Positions 1 to 12,422 of a DNA stretch of 64,000 nt are shown piece by piece. The notes beneath the pieces are model-generated. The model had not been told where the DNA came from. It did no database searches and saw nothing but the letters and a program-made list of their open reading frames with translations. The translations under genes were made by a program, and so were the position numbers. Position 1 is the first letter of the stretch. Each line of letters opens with the position of its first letter. Location: positions 8,160,251 to 8,224,250 of the forward strand of contig NC_049986.1 in NCBI RefSeq assembly GCF_000003815.2, given 5' to 3'. The stretch is from Branchiostoma floridae. Its lineage: Eukaryota; Chordata; Leptocardii; Amphioxiformes; Branchiostomatidae.

Positions 1-675
1 GTTGTACTATGCACTTAAGTCATAAACGTAACGCACATTCTGTAATTAGGACGCCATGACGTGTGGAAGTTAAAATATACAGTGACACCGCTGATAAAGT
101 AGCGTTCCAGAACTTCGACATTCCCGGCGAGCTTCAATGTTTTAAAGCCTTGTGAAAAAGATACTAAGTAATTTTTGGTATTGAAATGACTTTCTTCGCT
201 ATGCCCATGGGTTGTACTATGCACTTCAAGTGATAAAACTAACGCACATTTTGTAATTTGGACGCCATGACGTACGGAAGTTAAAATATACAGTGACACC
301 GCTGATAAAGTAGCGTTCCAGAACTTCGACATTCCGGTGAGGTTCCCAATGTTTTAAAGCCTTGTGAAAAAGTTACTAAGTAATTTTTGGTAGTGAAATG
401 ACTTTCTTCGCTATGCTCATGTGTTTAACTATGCACTTTAAGTGATAAAAGTAACGCACATTTTGTAATTTGGACGCCATGACGTGTGGAAGTTAAAATA
501 TACAGTGGCACCGCTGATAAACTAGCGTTCCAGAACCCCGAGAATCGGGTGAGGTTCAATGTTTTAAAGCCTTGTGAAAAAGTTACTAAGTAATTTTTGG
601 TAGTGAAATAGCTTCTTACGCTATGCCCATGGCCATGGGTTGTACTATGCACTTCAAGTGATAAAGGTAACGCAC

Positions 676-775
676 NNNNNNNNNNNNNNNNNNNNNNNNN
701 NNNNNNNNNNNNNNNNNNNNNNNNNNNNNNNNNNNNNNNNNNNNNNNNNNNNNNNNNNNNNNNNNNNNNNNNNNN
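676..775. other. Assembly gap (100 N) inside the satellite
   Basis: Exactly 100 N, a size often used for gaps of unknown length. It interrupts a satellite unit, so copy number here is unreliable. Confidence 0.99.
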
Positions 776-1635
776 GATAAAGTAGCGTTCCAGAACTTCG
801 TCATTCTGGGTGAGGTTCAATGTTTTAAAGCCTTGTGAAAAGTTACTAAGTAATTTTTTGTAGTGCTATGACTTTCTAAGCTATGCCCATGTGTTGTACT
901 ATGCACTTCAAGTGATAAAAGTAACGCACATTTTGTCATTTGGACGTCATGACGTTCGGAAGTTAAAATATACAGTGACACCGCTGATAAAGTAGAGTTC
1001 CAGAACTCCGACAATCTGGTGAGGTTCAATGTTTTAAAGCCTTGTGAAAAAGTTACTAAGTAATTTTTGGCAGTCAAATGACTTTCTACGTTATGCCCAT
1101 GGGTTGTACTATGCACTTCAAGTGATAAAAGTAACGCACATTTTGTAATTTGGACGCCATGACGTGCGGAAGTTAAATATACAGTGACACCGCTGATAAA
1201 CTAGCGTTCCAGAACTTCGACATTCCGGTGAGGTTCCCAATGTTTTAAAGCCTTGTGAAAAAGTTACTAAGTAATTTTTGGTAGTGAAATGACTTTCTAA
1301 GCTATGCCCATGGGTTGTACTATGCACTTCAAGTGATAAACGTAACGCACATTTTGTAATTTGGACGTCATGACGTGCGGAAGTTAAAATATACAGTGAC
1401 ACCGCTGATAAAGTAGCGTTCCAGAACTTCGTCATTCTGGGTGAAGGTCAATGTTTTAAAGCCTTGTGAAAAAGTTACTAAGTAATTTTTGGTAGTGAAA
1501 TGACTTTCTTCGCTATGCCCATGGGTTGTACTATGCACTTCAAGTGATAAAAGTAACGCACATTTTGTCATTTGGACGCCATGACGTGCGGAAGTTAAAA
1601 TATACAGTGACACCGCTGATAATGAGGCTCTCGAG

Positions 1636-2050
1636 NNNNNNNNNNNNNNNNNNNNNNNNNNNNNNNNNNNNNNNNNNNNNNNNNNNNNNNNNNNNNNNNN
1701 NNNNNNNNNNNNNNNNNNNNNNNNNNNNNNNNNNNNNNNNNNNNNNNNNNNNNNNNNNNNNNNNNNNNNNNNNNNNNNNNNNNNNNNNNNNNNNNNNNNN
1801 NNNNNNNNNNNNNNNNNNNNNNNNNNNNNNNNNNNNNNNNNNNNNNNNNNNNNNNNNNNNNNNNNNNNNNNNNNNNNNNNNNNNNNNNNNNNNNNNNNNN
1901 NNNNNNNNNNNNNNNNNNNNNNNNNNNNNNNNNNNNNNNNNNNNNNNNNNNNNNNNNNNNNNNNNNNNNNNNNNNNNNNNNNNNNNNNNNNNNNNNNNNN
2001 NNNNNNNNNNNNNNNNNNNNNNNNNNNNNNNNNNNNNNNNNNNNNNNNNN
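1636..2050. other. Assembly gap (415 N) inside the satellite
   Basis: A run of 415 N. The 14 bases before it (1622-1635, ending CTCTCGAG) depart from the satellite consensus exactly at the gap edge, which suggests low-quality or artefactual sequence there. Confidence 0.97.
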
Positions 2051-5000
2051 TTCTAGAACGCCGACAATCGGGTGAGGTTCAATGTTTTAAAGCCTTGTGA
2101 AAAAGTTACTAAGTAATTTTTGGTAGTGAAATAACTTCTTACGCTATGCCCATGGGTTGTACTATGCACTTCAAGTGATAAAAGTAACGCACATTTTGTA
2201 ATTTGGACGCCATGACGTGCGGAAGTTAAAATATATATACAGTGACACCGCTGATAAAGTAGCGTTCCAGAACTTCGTCATTCTGGGTGAGGTCTAATGT
2301 TTTAAAGCCTTGTGAAAAAGATACTAAGTAATTTTTGGTAGTGAAAAGACTTTCTTCGCTATGCCCATGGGTTGTACTATGCACTGAAAGTGATAAAAGT
2401 AACGCACATTTTGTAATTTGGACGCCATGACGTGCGGAAGTTAAAATATACAGTGGCACCGCTGATAAAGTAGAGTTCCAGAACTCCGACAATCTGGTGA
2501 GGTTCAATGTTTTAAAGCCTTGGTGAAAAAGTTACTAAGTAATTTTTGGCAGTCAAATGACTTTCTACGTTATGCCCATGGGTTGTACTATGCACTTCAA
2601 GTGATAAAAGTTACGCACATTTTGTAATTTTGACGCCATGACGTGCGGAAGTTAAATATACAGTGACACCGCTGATAAACTAGCGTTCCAGAACTTCGAC
2701 ATTCCGGTGAGGTTAAATGTTTTGAAGCCTTGTGAAAAAGTTACTAAGTAATTTTGGGTAGTGAAATGACTTTCTTCGCTATGCCCATGGGTTGTACTAT
2801 GTACTTCAAGTGATAAAAATAACGCACATTTTGTAATTTGGACGCCATGACGTGTGGAAGTTAAAATATACAGTGACACCGTTGATAAAGTAGCGTTCCA
2901 GAACTCCGACAATCGGGTGAGGTTCCCAATATTTTAAAGCCTTGTGATAAAGTTACTAAGTAATTTTTGGTAGTGAAATGACTTTCTACGCTATGCCCAT
3001 GTGTTGTACTATGTACTTCAAGTGATAAAAGTAACGCACATTTTGTAATTTGGACGTCATGACGTGCGGAAGTTAAAATATACAGTGACACCGCTGATAA
3101 AGTGGCGTTCCAGAATTTCGACATTCCGGTGAGGTTAAATGTTTTAAAGCCTTGTCAAAAAGTTACTAAGTAATTTTTGGCAATGCAATAACTTTCTAAG
3201 CTATGCCCATGTGTTGTACTATGCACTTCAAGTGATAAAAGTAACGCACATTTTGTAATTTGGACGCCATGACGTGCGGAAGTTAAAATATACAGTGACA
3301 CCGCTGATAAAGTAGCGTTCCAGAACTTCGTCATTCTGGGTGAAGGTCAATGTTTTAAAGCCTTGTGAAAAATATACTAAGTAATTTTTTGTAGTGAAAT
3401 GACTTTCTTCGCTATGCCCATGGGTTGTACTATGCACTTCAAGTGATAAAAGTAACGCATATTTTGTAATTTGGACGCCATGACGTGTGGAAGTTGAAAT
3501 ATACAGTGACACCGCTGATAAAGTAGCGTTCCAGAACTTCGTCATTCTGGGTGAGCTTCAATGTTTTAAAGCCTTGTGAAAAAGTTACTAAGTAATTTTT
3601 TGCAATGGAATGACTTTCTACGCTATGCCCATGGGTTGTACTATGCAATTCAAGTGATAAAAGTAACGCACATTTTGTAATTTGGACGTCATGACGTGTG
3701 GAAGTTAAAATATACAATGACACCGCTGATAAAGTAGAGTTCCAGAACTTTGACATTCGGGGTGAGGTTCAATGTTTTAAAGCCTTCTGAAAAAGTTACC
3801 AAGTAACTCTTTGCAGTCAAATGACTTTCTACGTTATGCCCATGGGTTGTACTATGCACTTCAAGTGATAAAAGTAACGCACATTTTGTAATTTGGATGC
3901 CGTGACGTGCGGAAGTTAAAATTTACAGTGACAACGCTGATAAAGTAGCGTTCCAGAACTTCGACATTCCCGGTGAGGTTCAATGTTTTAAAGCCTTGTG
4001 AAAAAGTTACTAAGTAATTTTTTGCAGTCAAATGACTTTCTACGTTATTCCCATGGGTTGTACTCTGCACTTCAAGTGATAAAAGTAACGCACATTTTGT
4101 AATTTGGACGCCATGACGTGCGGAAGTTGAAATATACAGTGACACCGCTGATAAAGTAGCGTTCCAGAACTTCGTCATTCTGGGTGAGCTTCAATGTTTT
4201 AAAGCCTTGTGAAAAAGTTACTAAGTAATTTTTTGCAATGGAATGACTTTCTACGCTATGCCCATGGGTTGTACTATGCAATTCAAGTGATAAAAGTAAC
4301 GCACATTTTGTAATTTGGATGCCGTGACGTGCGGAAGTTAAAATATACAGTGACACCGCTGATAAAGTAGCGTTCCAGAACTTCGACATTCCGGTGAGGT
4401 TCAATGTTTTAAAGCCTTGTGAAAAAGTTACTAAGTATTTTTTTGCAATGGAATGACTTTCTACGCTATGCCCATGGGTTGTACTCTGCACTTCAAGTGA
4501 TAAAAGTAACGCACATTTTGTAATTTGGACGTCATGACGTGTGGAAGTTAAAATATACAATGACACCGCTGATAAAGTAGAGTTCCAGAACTTCGACATT
4601 CGGGGTGAGGTTCAATGTTTTAAAGCCTTCTGAAAAAGTTACCAAGTAACTCTTTGCAGTCAAATGACTTTCTACGTTATGCCCATGGGTTGTACTATGC
4701 ACTTCAAGTGATAAAAGTAACGCACATTTTGTAATTTGGATGCCGTGACGTGCGGAAATTAAAATTTACAGTGACAACGCTGATAAAGTAGCGTTCCAGA
4801 ACTTCGACATTCCCGGTGAGGTTCAATGTTTTAAAGCCTTGTGAAAAAGTTACTAAGTAATTTTTGGTAGTGAAATGACTAACTTCGCTATGCCCGTGGG
4901 TTGTACTATGCACTTCAAGTGATAAAAGTAACGCACATTTTGTAATTTGGACGCCATGACGTGCGGAAGTTAAAATATACAGTGACACCGCTGATAAAGT

Positions 5001-6120
5001 AGCGTTCCAGAACTTCGTCATTCTGGGTGAAGGTCAATGTTTTAAAGCCTTGTGAAAAATATACTAAGTAATTTTTGGTAGTGAAATGACTTTCTTCGCT
5101 ATGCCCATGGGTTGTACTATGCACTTCAAGTGATAAAAGTAACGCATATTTTGTAATTTGGACGCCATGACGTGTGGAAGTTGAAATATACAGTGACACC
5201 GCTGATAAAGTAGCGTTCCAGAACTTCGTCATTCTGGGTGAGCTTCAATGTTTTAAAGCCTTGTGAAAAAGTTACTAAGTAATTTTTTGCAATGGAATGA
5301 CTTTCTACGCTATACCCATGGGTTTTAGTATGGAATTCAAGTGATAAAAGTAACGCACATTTTGTAATTTGGACGCCATGACGTGCGGAAGTTAAAATAT
5401 ACAGTGACACCGCTGATAAAGTAGCGTTCCAGAACTTCGACATTCCGGGCGCGGGTGAGGTTCAATGTTTTAAAGCCTTCTGAAAAAGTTACCAAGTAAC
5501 TTTTTGCAGTCAAATGACTTTCTACGCTATGCCCATGGGTTGTACTATGCACTTCAAGTGATAAAAGTAACGCACATTTTGTAATTTGGATGCCGTGACG
5601 TGCGGAAGTTAAAATTTACAGTGACACCGCTGATAAAGTAGCGTTCCAGAATTTCGACATTCCCGGTGAGGTTCAATGTTTTAAAGCCTTGTGAAAAAGT
5701 TACTAAGTAATTTTTTGCAGTCAAATGACTTTCTACGTTATGCCCATGGGTTGTACTATGCACTTCAAGTGATAAAAGTAACTCACATTTTGTAATTTGG
5801 ACGCCATGACGTGCGGAAGTTAAAATATACAGTGACACCGCTGATAAAGTAGCGTTCCAGAATTTCGACATTCGGGGTGAGGTTCAATGTTTTAAAGCCT
5901 TGTCAAAAAGTTACTAAGTAATTTTACTAAGTTACTAAGTTACTAAGTAACGCTGATAAAGTAGCGTTCCAGAACCCCGACATTGGGGGTGAGGTTTAAT
6001 GTTTTAAAGCCTTGTGGAAAAGTTATAAAGTAATTTTGGCAGTCAAATGACTTTTTACGTTCTGTCGAGGGGTTTTAGTATGGAATTCAAGTGATAAAAG
6101 TCACACTGACACCACTGATA

Positions 6121-6904
6121 AAGTAGCTTTCCAAATTCACGACCTTATTTGCTGTATTACTCCCTAGGTTTTCTTATTTCTGACAGTATCAGTCGCGTTT
6201 GCCGGAAAAATCTTATCTACTACCCAGAAGTGACCGCTGCCCTCCCAAGGGATCATGGGAGGTAATGATGATCAATCCCGTACAAGGAGATACAAAGATG
6301 GCGGTCGTCTGTCAACGACAATAACATGCAAGATGGTCTCCGCCCTCGACAACAGGAAGCCCCTCCCCTTAGTACGCGTTCTCGATTGATACGTTGCTGT
6401 TGGGCGCCCTAGGATAGAAAACATAAAAAAATTCATTGAAAATTTGTTTTTCCCAGTTAGATGAAAGCCTATGCAACTTCGAATTCCTGACATGCCTGGG
6501 GAAAAATTCTTGACATGCCTACGAAGTTATGGAAATTCTTGTCAAACGGATGCACACCATACTATTAGGCTAGCCCCTGGGGCGTCGCCAAAAAATACCA
6601 AAACCATACCCCCATAAATCTCCCTTTCTTGGAGGTAACAACCTTTCTGCTCGATTTCGCGATCGATTTTTTTGTGTGTTCGATCATTTTTTTGCCAGTC
6701 ATTGTGCGATGATGGAGAATGAAATAAGAGCGAATGTTGTACTTTGTAGTCGCGTCACGTCGAGAATCCTGATGGAGGATTTGAACTTCACAGAACAAAG
6801 CCATTTTGAGGCAGAGGGAGGACCTGGCGTGTTCCATCTGTGTCAGTACAACAGACGAACTCATCTTTCAATGACTGGGACACTGGCGGCAATTCTGGGA
6901 TGTA
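6121..6904. other. No gene or repeat recognised
   Basis: Unique-looking sequence between the satellite and the first MITE. Open frames on both strands around 6272-6972 are under 100 codons, have no recognisable domain and overlap one another, so none is called. Confidence 0.5.
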
Positions 6905-7097
6905 ATATAGTGCAAGTTCACCTTTATACTCAGGGTAACTTATATCCGCTGTTCTTAAAAACAGTGTATTAGATATATCAAGTCGACGGGCGATACAATA
7001 TTTTCAAAATAACTAATCTTTTGAACATATTGAAATTTGATTTGATCTTTTAACAACGACTATAGGTTACCCAGCGGATAAAGGTTAACTAGCGTTA
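6905..7097. mobile_element. MITE family A (copy 1)
   Basis: A palindromic element of about 190 bp. Its left end reads GTTCACCTTTAT...GGGTAACTTATATCCG and its right end is the inverted match, ending GGATAAAGGTTAACTAGCG. The same termini recur at 14.2, 38.95, 48.9, 56.1 and 56.7 kb, with a half copy at 9.5 kb. The family consensus end is TAACGCTAGTTCACCTTTA. No coding capacity. The superfamily is not certain; ends beginning TA would fit a TA target site. Confidence 0.8.
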
Positions 7098-7339
7098 TAC
7101 GATATGTGATAGAAGATAACATGTTTCACACAGTCATTTCTAAGGGTTTTAACAGAATTTTAAGTTTAAAAAATGTTTGATGCAAATTATATTCCGCCAG
7201 TTTGCAAAGATGATCTGTATTTCGTTTTCGATATTCATGATAAACATTAAGTTGTACCTGGTTACAAAAACTTGTGAGGACCTTGGGGCCCAATGCCTAC
7301 GGGTATATCTAAAGCTGGGAAAATACAAAATTTTAGTAA

Positions 7340-7575
7340 AGGTGATATCTCACTGCACTTGGGGCACTGGTGCGGCACTGCGGGGTTCGAAAAATTATTC
7401 AACGCATTTCAAAGATCAAGAACGAATTTTCTTACGTTTTGCGTATTTTGTTGCCATCTATGTCATACTTTTACGTATTACGTAATGTCTAAATTATCTT
7501 ATCTAAAAATCGGCGAAAATAACACAACAGTGCCGCAGTGAACGAACCCCGCAGTGCCGCACCGGTGCCCCATTA
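7340..7575. mobile_element. Harbinger-like MITE (truncated copy)
   Basis: The left terminus AGGTGATATCTCACTGCACT follows a TAA (7337-7339) and continues into GGGGCACTGGTGCGGCACTG. The inverted partner GAACCCCGCAGTGCCGCACC is present near 7545, but the last ~20 bp of the right terminus are missing. It matches the intact copy at 12178-12422. Confidence 0.75.
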
Positions 7576-7944
7576 GCTTGTTTTCGTCTTTATTATGTAT
7601 TTATTGTCATCTTTATAATTACACATTCATAACGCGTTTTCCCTAATGAAATAATTGCAGAAACACCCAGTTTTACAATTCAAATGATCTAATAATGTAC
7701 TACATTATGCATCACTATTCCCAAGTCACATTGGATTACATTAAATTGAAGTTCATTATTGTTCCAGTCGCATATAAAAATCATCACGACATATATAATG
7801 TAATGACTACCTGAGTAAAATACGAATCAACGTTAGAAACAATTATGGAATCGTAAATAGATAGGTTTCTACATATACATGCATGTGGTAATGTTGTCTA
7901 TGAATATACAAACTAGCATAAAAGGGTAAAGGTAAATTAGCCAA

Positions 7945-8220
7945 ATAATACCCTAGGGACCGTGGATTGTTATCCACTGTGTCTAGCTCGAACTTTTGTC
8001 GCATTGGAAGCAGAGCCCATCCCTCTCTTTCCGCTGTATTTTTATCTCCCTAACCGAAGTCAGGTACCCAGTTTTATACCTGGGTGTAAGTGGAGAAAGT
8101 CGAGTAAAGCGTCTTTCTCACAACATCGGCGGTATGTTAGAAGATTCGAGCCCAGGACCTTTGAGTTCTGCATGGGCCAAATACCCAAACCGTTACGACA
8201 CGACGTCAGTGGCATGATGT
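7945..8220 (-). mobile_element. tRNA-derived SINE, minus strand
   Basis: Read on the minus strand it has a tRNA-like head with a B-box-type GGCTCGAATCTTC. A body with CTTTACTCGACTTTCTCCAC and GGGTACCTGACTTCGGTTAG follows. The same body occurs on the plus strand at 46.44 kb and on the minus strand at 52.9 kb, so this is a dispersed family and not a tRNA gene. No cloverleaf can be completed. Confidence 0.65.
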
Positions 8221-9502
8221 ACTTAGCGTAGGTAACATGGAAATAAGTCATAGATTGATTTTATCAAATTAAGTTTTACATGAATCATTTGTCTCAACCG
8301 ATTATGTTTTAGGGGTGAAAAGTACGTTAGGCAAATGTTGTATCTTTGAGCACATTGACAAACATTCGTGTATGTTTTGCACAGACTTAGAAAGAATTTG
8401 TGATGCCAGTAAATAACATCCCCTGAAAGATTAAAACGCTATATTCTCAGGGTGACTCACACGACACCTAACCTAGAAATAGAGACACAGACAGACATTA
8501 TACACATTTATACTAATAGATTGGCTTCCACTAGTTCATAAATAACAATAAGTTATAGTGAGGTGAATTTTATTACCTGTTTATTACATCTTACCATTTA
8601 TTGTTTCTTTATATCCCAGACCTCTAACGTTATACCTTTTGAAGCCGCCGACAGAGAAATAAGGGAACAAATATATGGGGTTTTCTCACGGCTTCTGACA
8701 GCTGTCTTCACTCTTATCCCCTCTGAATAAGTACCCAATCACTACAAATCGATTTCCATGAAAAATACATCGTTCAGTCGGATTTACGTCTCTAAGATGA
8801 CACATCTGAATGGAAAAGAAGTGCCTCTGAGTTGACGTGACATTTTTACAAAATTTGCGACCTTTTAGTGAGGTTTAGACGCTTCAATTTTGTTATCAGA
8901 GGGATATCTATTTGTAACGTTATTCTGGTCACGTTTTGACGGGAAATTAGGGTCTTCTCTCTCAGACAGCTGCAGGCTGGCCGTCAGACGATAGTTGAGT
9001 GATGACGACATCCATCTGTGCCCCACTTTCTCCCAGAGTTCAATGCTCTGTGATGGGCCTTATTCTAGTCTGGGGTCAATGACCTCGTTCAAGTTTAGAT
9101 CGTTCCACTTTTGCTTTAGGGGTGTTACATCTATTTTTCCTCAGAAAATCATGAGAATGCTACAAAAACAGTACAATTTCTGTCTCAAGTGTAGATGGTT
9201 CTTAACAATATTTCTAGACGTTAGGTTTTTTTATAGCAATCGATAAAAAGGTATTAAGTGACAGAAACCCACACCGTTATTAAGAAGTCTGATACTTTAA
9301 TCGATAGAACCTCCTTGGATCCTTTAATCTCACTGACTTCGTGACATGCATTAACTACATGTAGACATGTTTAGTTGATGGCTATTCCCGAAGCATTATA
9401 GATACCAACATTTTCCTGTTATTTGTACCACGATGATACTCGGAGCTAATGTAGAATAACACAACATTTTCACGAAAAATACGGCATCCCTACATTTTCT
9501 GC
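8221..9502. other. No gene recognised
   Basis: AT-rich intergenic sequence. The longest frame (8995-9246, plus, 83 codons) has no domain, no good start context and no splice partner that I can see. Confidence 0.5.
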
Positions 9503-9560
9503 TTTTAAAAACATCGGATATAGGTTACCCCTAGGATAAACGTGAACTGGCGTTATTCAT
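9503..9560. mobile_element. MITE family A, right half only
   Basis: AACATCGGATATAGGTTACC...GTGAACTGGCGTTAT matches the right terminus of family A. No left partner is visible, so this is a solo end. Confidence 0.6.
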
Positions 9561-9841
9561 CAATCGAGTCCCCGAATCTACGCGTCGAAATTTAGCACCC
9601 CTCTCACGCTGTGATTACATTGTCTAGCAGTCCAATATCAAGTCTAATCCAATCATCGGTCTTGTCCAATGAAGCGGAATCAGATATTCCAATGTAAAAG
9701 CTAATGCATTGGTGGCCCTGAATGTGTGTGTGTGTGCATACATGAACGCGCTCAGAGTCACTCGGGAAAAAAAACTGCCATATGAAAGTAAAATCAGGGC
9801 TTTAGATATCGAACCCCCTGCTGTCTGTCTGTGAGTCATAC

Positions 9842-9961
9842 GGTTATCGAGGAAGGGAAAACCATCGGTTCAGCAGCCCGGGCTAGCACTGTAGTGGAGA
9901 TTGTGCATCGCAGAGGCCAGAGGAATTGGGAGTTTGAGAGATCTCTGTTAGAAACAAGAAG
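9842..9961 (+). other. Possible 5'UTR exon of the 13.8-kb gene
   Basis: The segment ends in a consensus donor, AAGAAG|GTAAGTTATC, after 9961. The next plus-strand acceptor that makes sense is TTCATTTCAG ending at 13777, 14 bases before the start codon of the secreted-protein gene. I infer a leader exon joined by a ~3.8-kb intron. The exon start is a guess and no core promoter element is obvious. Transcript data would decide it. Confidence 0.3.
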
Positions 9962-10897
9962 GTAAGTTATCTGTTTCTTTTTGTGACCAGAAATATGTCC
10001 CGAATTCGGATACACAGAAAAATACAGGAATACAGAACATTAGCTATTGTGCAGAACATCGATTTTTTGAGTGTAAAACTCTAATAATGAATTGTGTAGG
10101 AGCGAATTTTGTTATTGCTATGGCAAATATCGAAGCCGAATTCGTTCTTCAAAAATATATTTTATTTAAGTCTGGAAAGAAGGACAGTTTCGCAGTGAGC
10201 TAGGTATGTCTATTGTCCGTATTGCTGTACAACGTAGAGACATAGCATATAATGCTTTTCTCTTAGACTATTATAGGTATCATAGGTTTGGTGTCTAGAG
10301 TTTAATTTGAATTCTACAATATAAAACATTGACAAAGAAAAGCAGTATATACTTTTTCAGCTTTTGTTTTTCCTGCATTATGCACATTTGATGCCAGTTC
10401 TGTCTTTGTGTAGGCTGTAGCGCATGTTATGTACAGCAAACAGCATAATTTCTTTGTTGTGTAATGCACTGAAGAACAAAGGATAAGAAAAGTAAGTTGA
10501 ATATGTGTATGTGGATTAAATAGCACACCACTATGCTGCACGGCCTGGAATATATAATGCCTTTGTTCCCGTAGTCAGACAAAGATACAGACCGGAGTAG
10601 GCACAGACAAAGGCCCCAGATGATAAATATTCAAACAAATTTAACGGTCGTACGGTAGTTACCCAGCCATTTGCAGTTTCTAATCAATGTTTGAACGTAC
10701 TGCCTGCGTACTTGGTTACATGCACTAGATCCTATGCTCTCTCAACAGCCATGTATAGGATTAGTTTCTCCACTCAGAGTGAAGAATGATTGAATGGAAA
10801 TCAATGGCACTTTTCGTGGGTAGACCAAGATTACTAGTATCTAAACTGAAAATACCTTCCTCTTTTGTAGTCAGGTTTGCCTCGATTCAGGATGAGT
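9962..10897. other. Putative 5'UTR intron, nothing recognised
   Basis: Moderately AT-rich unique sequence. I see no domain-coding frame and no repeat family. Confidence 0.4.
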
Positions 10898-11068
10898 TCT
10901 GTAAATGCATTTAAGTTCGCGGGGATTTAATTTCGCGGTAGCACCATGCACTGTAGTCTCTTACTGTTATGGAAAAATGTTCGCGGTGGTTTTAAATTCG
11001 CGGTGGAGCAGCAGCCGCCGCGAAACCGCGAACATTAATCCACCGCGAACATTTCTGCATTTACAGTA
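10898..11068. mobile_element. MITE family B (copy 1)
   Basis: A palindromic element with ends CTGTAAATGCA and TGCATTTACAGTA. GC-rich inner arms repeat GTTCGCGGTGGTTTTAAATT and its complement, around a centre near CTCTTACTGTTATGG. Other copies lie at 12.0 (part), 14.67, 53.86, 54.82 and 61.72 kb. A TA target site with CTGTAAATGCA termini would fit a Tc1/mariner-type MITE, but no transposase is present to prove it. Confidence 0.8.
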
Positions 11069-11397
11069 TTTCTCGTGCATCTCGCATGTATTTCGCCAAT
11101 ACCTTTGAGCAAGGACGTTATATCTTGCTTTGAGTTTCAAATTCGCTATTTCGACCAATTTATAATGATCATATCATTTCAGTTGTACAATATAAGCGCT
11201 TTAAGGTATAGCTTGTTATAGCTTCTATGAAAAATGCTGACTTAGCTCACTCTGTACACAATGCCATTGATGTATAACATTGGAAGTTAGCAGGTAATTA
11301 TATCTTAATTGATGAATGGTCATTTGCATTTCATGGTTAACTCCCCGTTGCAATCTTGATCGCTGTATTCGACTGGACAAAAAGAGTCCATGGATGA

Positions 11398-11866
11398 CTA
11401 TAGGGGATGTTTCATTTTTAACACTTATGGGTGAGATATTCTTGGAGAAATAGATAGATATAAAAACAGAAATATGAAGATAGATCTATAATGATATTAA
11501 GTGTTACAATCATTCTATTAACGTACTACTGGAAGAAATCGCACAACTCGAACCCTTTCTTAGGGGATGTTTCATTCTTTAACATTTAGGGATGCTATGT
11601 TCTTGACAAAATAACGGGAATATATGAAGATACGTAACGTTAGATCTATGATGACATTAATTGTTCGTGCGACAGGAAGAAATGTCACATCTCTCGCCCT
11701 TTTATACGGAATGTTTATTTTTCTAACATTTAGGGATGCTATATCCTTTATAGAATAACGGGAATATAATCATGAAGATAGATCTATGATGAGATGAAGT
11801 GTTACAATCATTTTATTAAGTTAAACGTGCTACAGAAAAAATGACACAACTCGCACCCTTTCATTA
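11398..11866. repeat. Three diverged tandem copies of a ~155-bp unit
   Basis: Copies begin near 11400, 11561 and 11703. Shared words are GGGATGTTTCATT, TTAGGGATGCTAT, AACGGGAATAT, ATGAAGATA and AGATCTATGATGA. They contain stops in every frame and look non-coding. Confidence 0.75.
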
Positions 11867-12018
11867 CTTGGGACGTGTACTATTGATGAATGCGGTGTTC
11901 CTATAAGGGTGACAGAAGGGTGAATAGATAAGGTCAATTAGTCTGCTGTATTGGCCAGCCAGACCGACGACTCCAGGGAATGATGTTATTGAAAAGTTGG
12001 CAGGGCGCAGTGCATGGC

Positions 12019-12105
12019 ACTGTAAATTCAGAGATGTTCGCGGTGGTTTTATTGTCGCGGTTTACGTGGTGAACACTTCACCGCAAATATAAGACCACTT
12101 CGATA
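12019..12105. mobile_element. MITE family B, partial copy
   Basis: ACTGTAAATTCAGAGATGTTC leads into GCGGTGGTTTTA and TTTACGTGGTGAACACTTCA, matching the left half of family B. The right terminus is absent. Confidence 0.6.
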
Positions 12106-12177
12106 ATGTTTCCTTCTTCTGCTCTCCTACCTCCTTGACTACGTGTACGTAATACGTAGTACGTTGTACTATGATAA

Positions 12178-12422
12178 AGGTGGCATTTCACTGCACTTGG
12201 GGCACCGGTGCGGCACTGCGGGGTTCGTTCACTGCGGCACTGTTGTTATTTTCTCCGATTTTTTCATAATTTAGATACAGCACAATTGTAAACGTATGCC
12301 TTAGAAGACAACAAAATACACAAAACGTAAGAAAATTCGCACTTTACCTCTGAAGTTCGTTGAGCAATCTTTCGAACCCCGCAGTGCCGCAACGGTACCC
12401 CAAGTGCAGTGAGATACCACCT
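12178..12422. mobile_element. Harbinger-like MITE, intact (245 bp)
   Basis: Terminal inverted repeats AGGTGGCATTTCACTGCACT and AGTGCAGTGAGATACCACCT are flanked by direct TAA on both sides (12175-12177 and 12423-12425). The inner arms GGCACTGCGGGGTTCG and CGAACCCCGCAGTGCC also pair. A 3-bp TAA/TWA duplication is the hallmark of PIF/Harbinger insertion. The inside is AT-rich and non-coding. The 105-codon minus frame that overlaps it is an accident of the arms. Confidence 0.85.

Larger units (their letters stand above)
1..6120. repeat. 211-bp tandem satellite array (left edge cut by the window)
   Basis: About 29 head-to-tail copies of a 211-bp AT-rich unit. Landmarks in each unit are TTTTAAAGCCTTGTG, GTTACTAAGTAA, GCCCATGGGTTGTACTATGC, ACGCACATTTTGTAA and CACCGCTGATAAAG. 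Copies differ mostly by point changes. The minus strand reads as overlapping ~105-codon frames at 211-bp steps; 211 is not a multiple of three and the frames simply repeat the unit, so I do not call them genes. The array decays at its right end, with a short ACTAAGTT stutter near 5925-5950 and divergent copies to about 6120. Linked variants recur every four units (see findings), which suggests higher-order amplification. Whether it is centromeric, subtelomeric or dispersed cannot be told from here. Confidence 0.95.

Noticed and set aside
3050-3070. CRE-like palindrome GACGTCATGACGT in the satellite
   Set aside because: Present only in some satellite copies by point change (GCCATGACG to GTCATGACG); no reason to think it is regulatory.
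15-5871. Serial ~105-codon minus-strand frames (FWNATLSAVSLYILTS-type)
   Set aside because: They repeat at the satellite period of 211 bp, cross units, and arise simply because the unit lacks stops in some frames.
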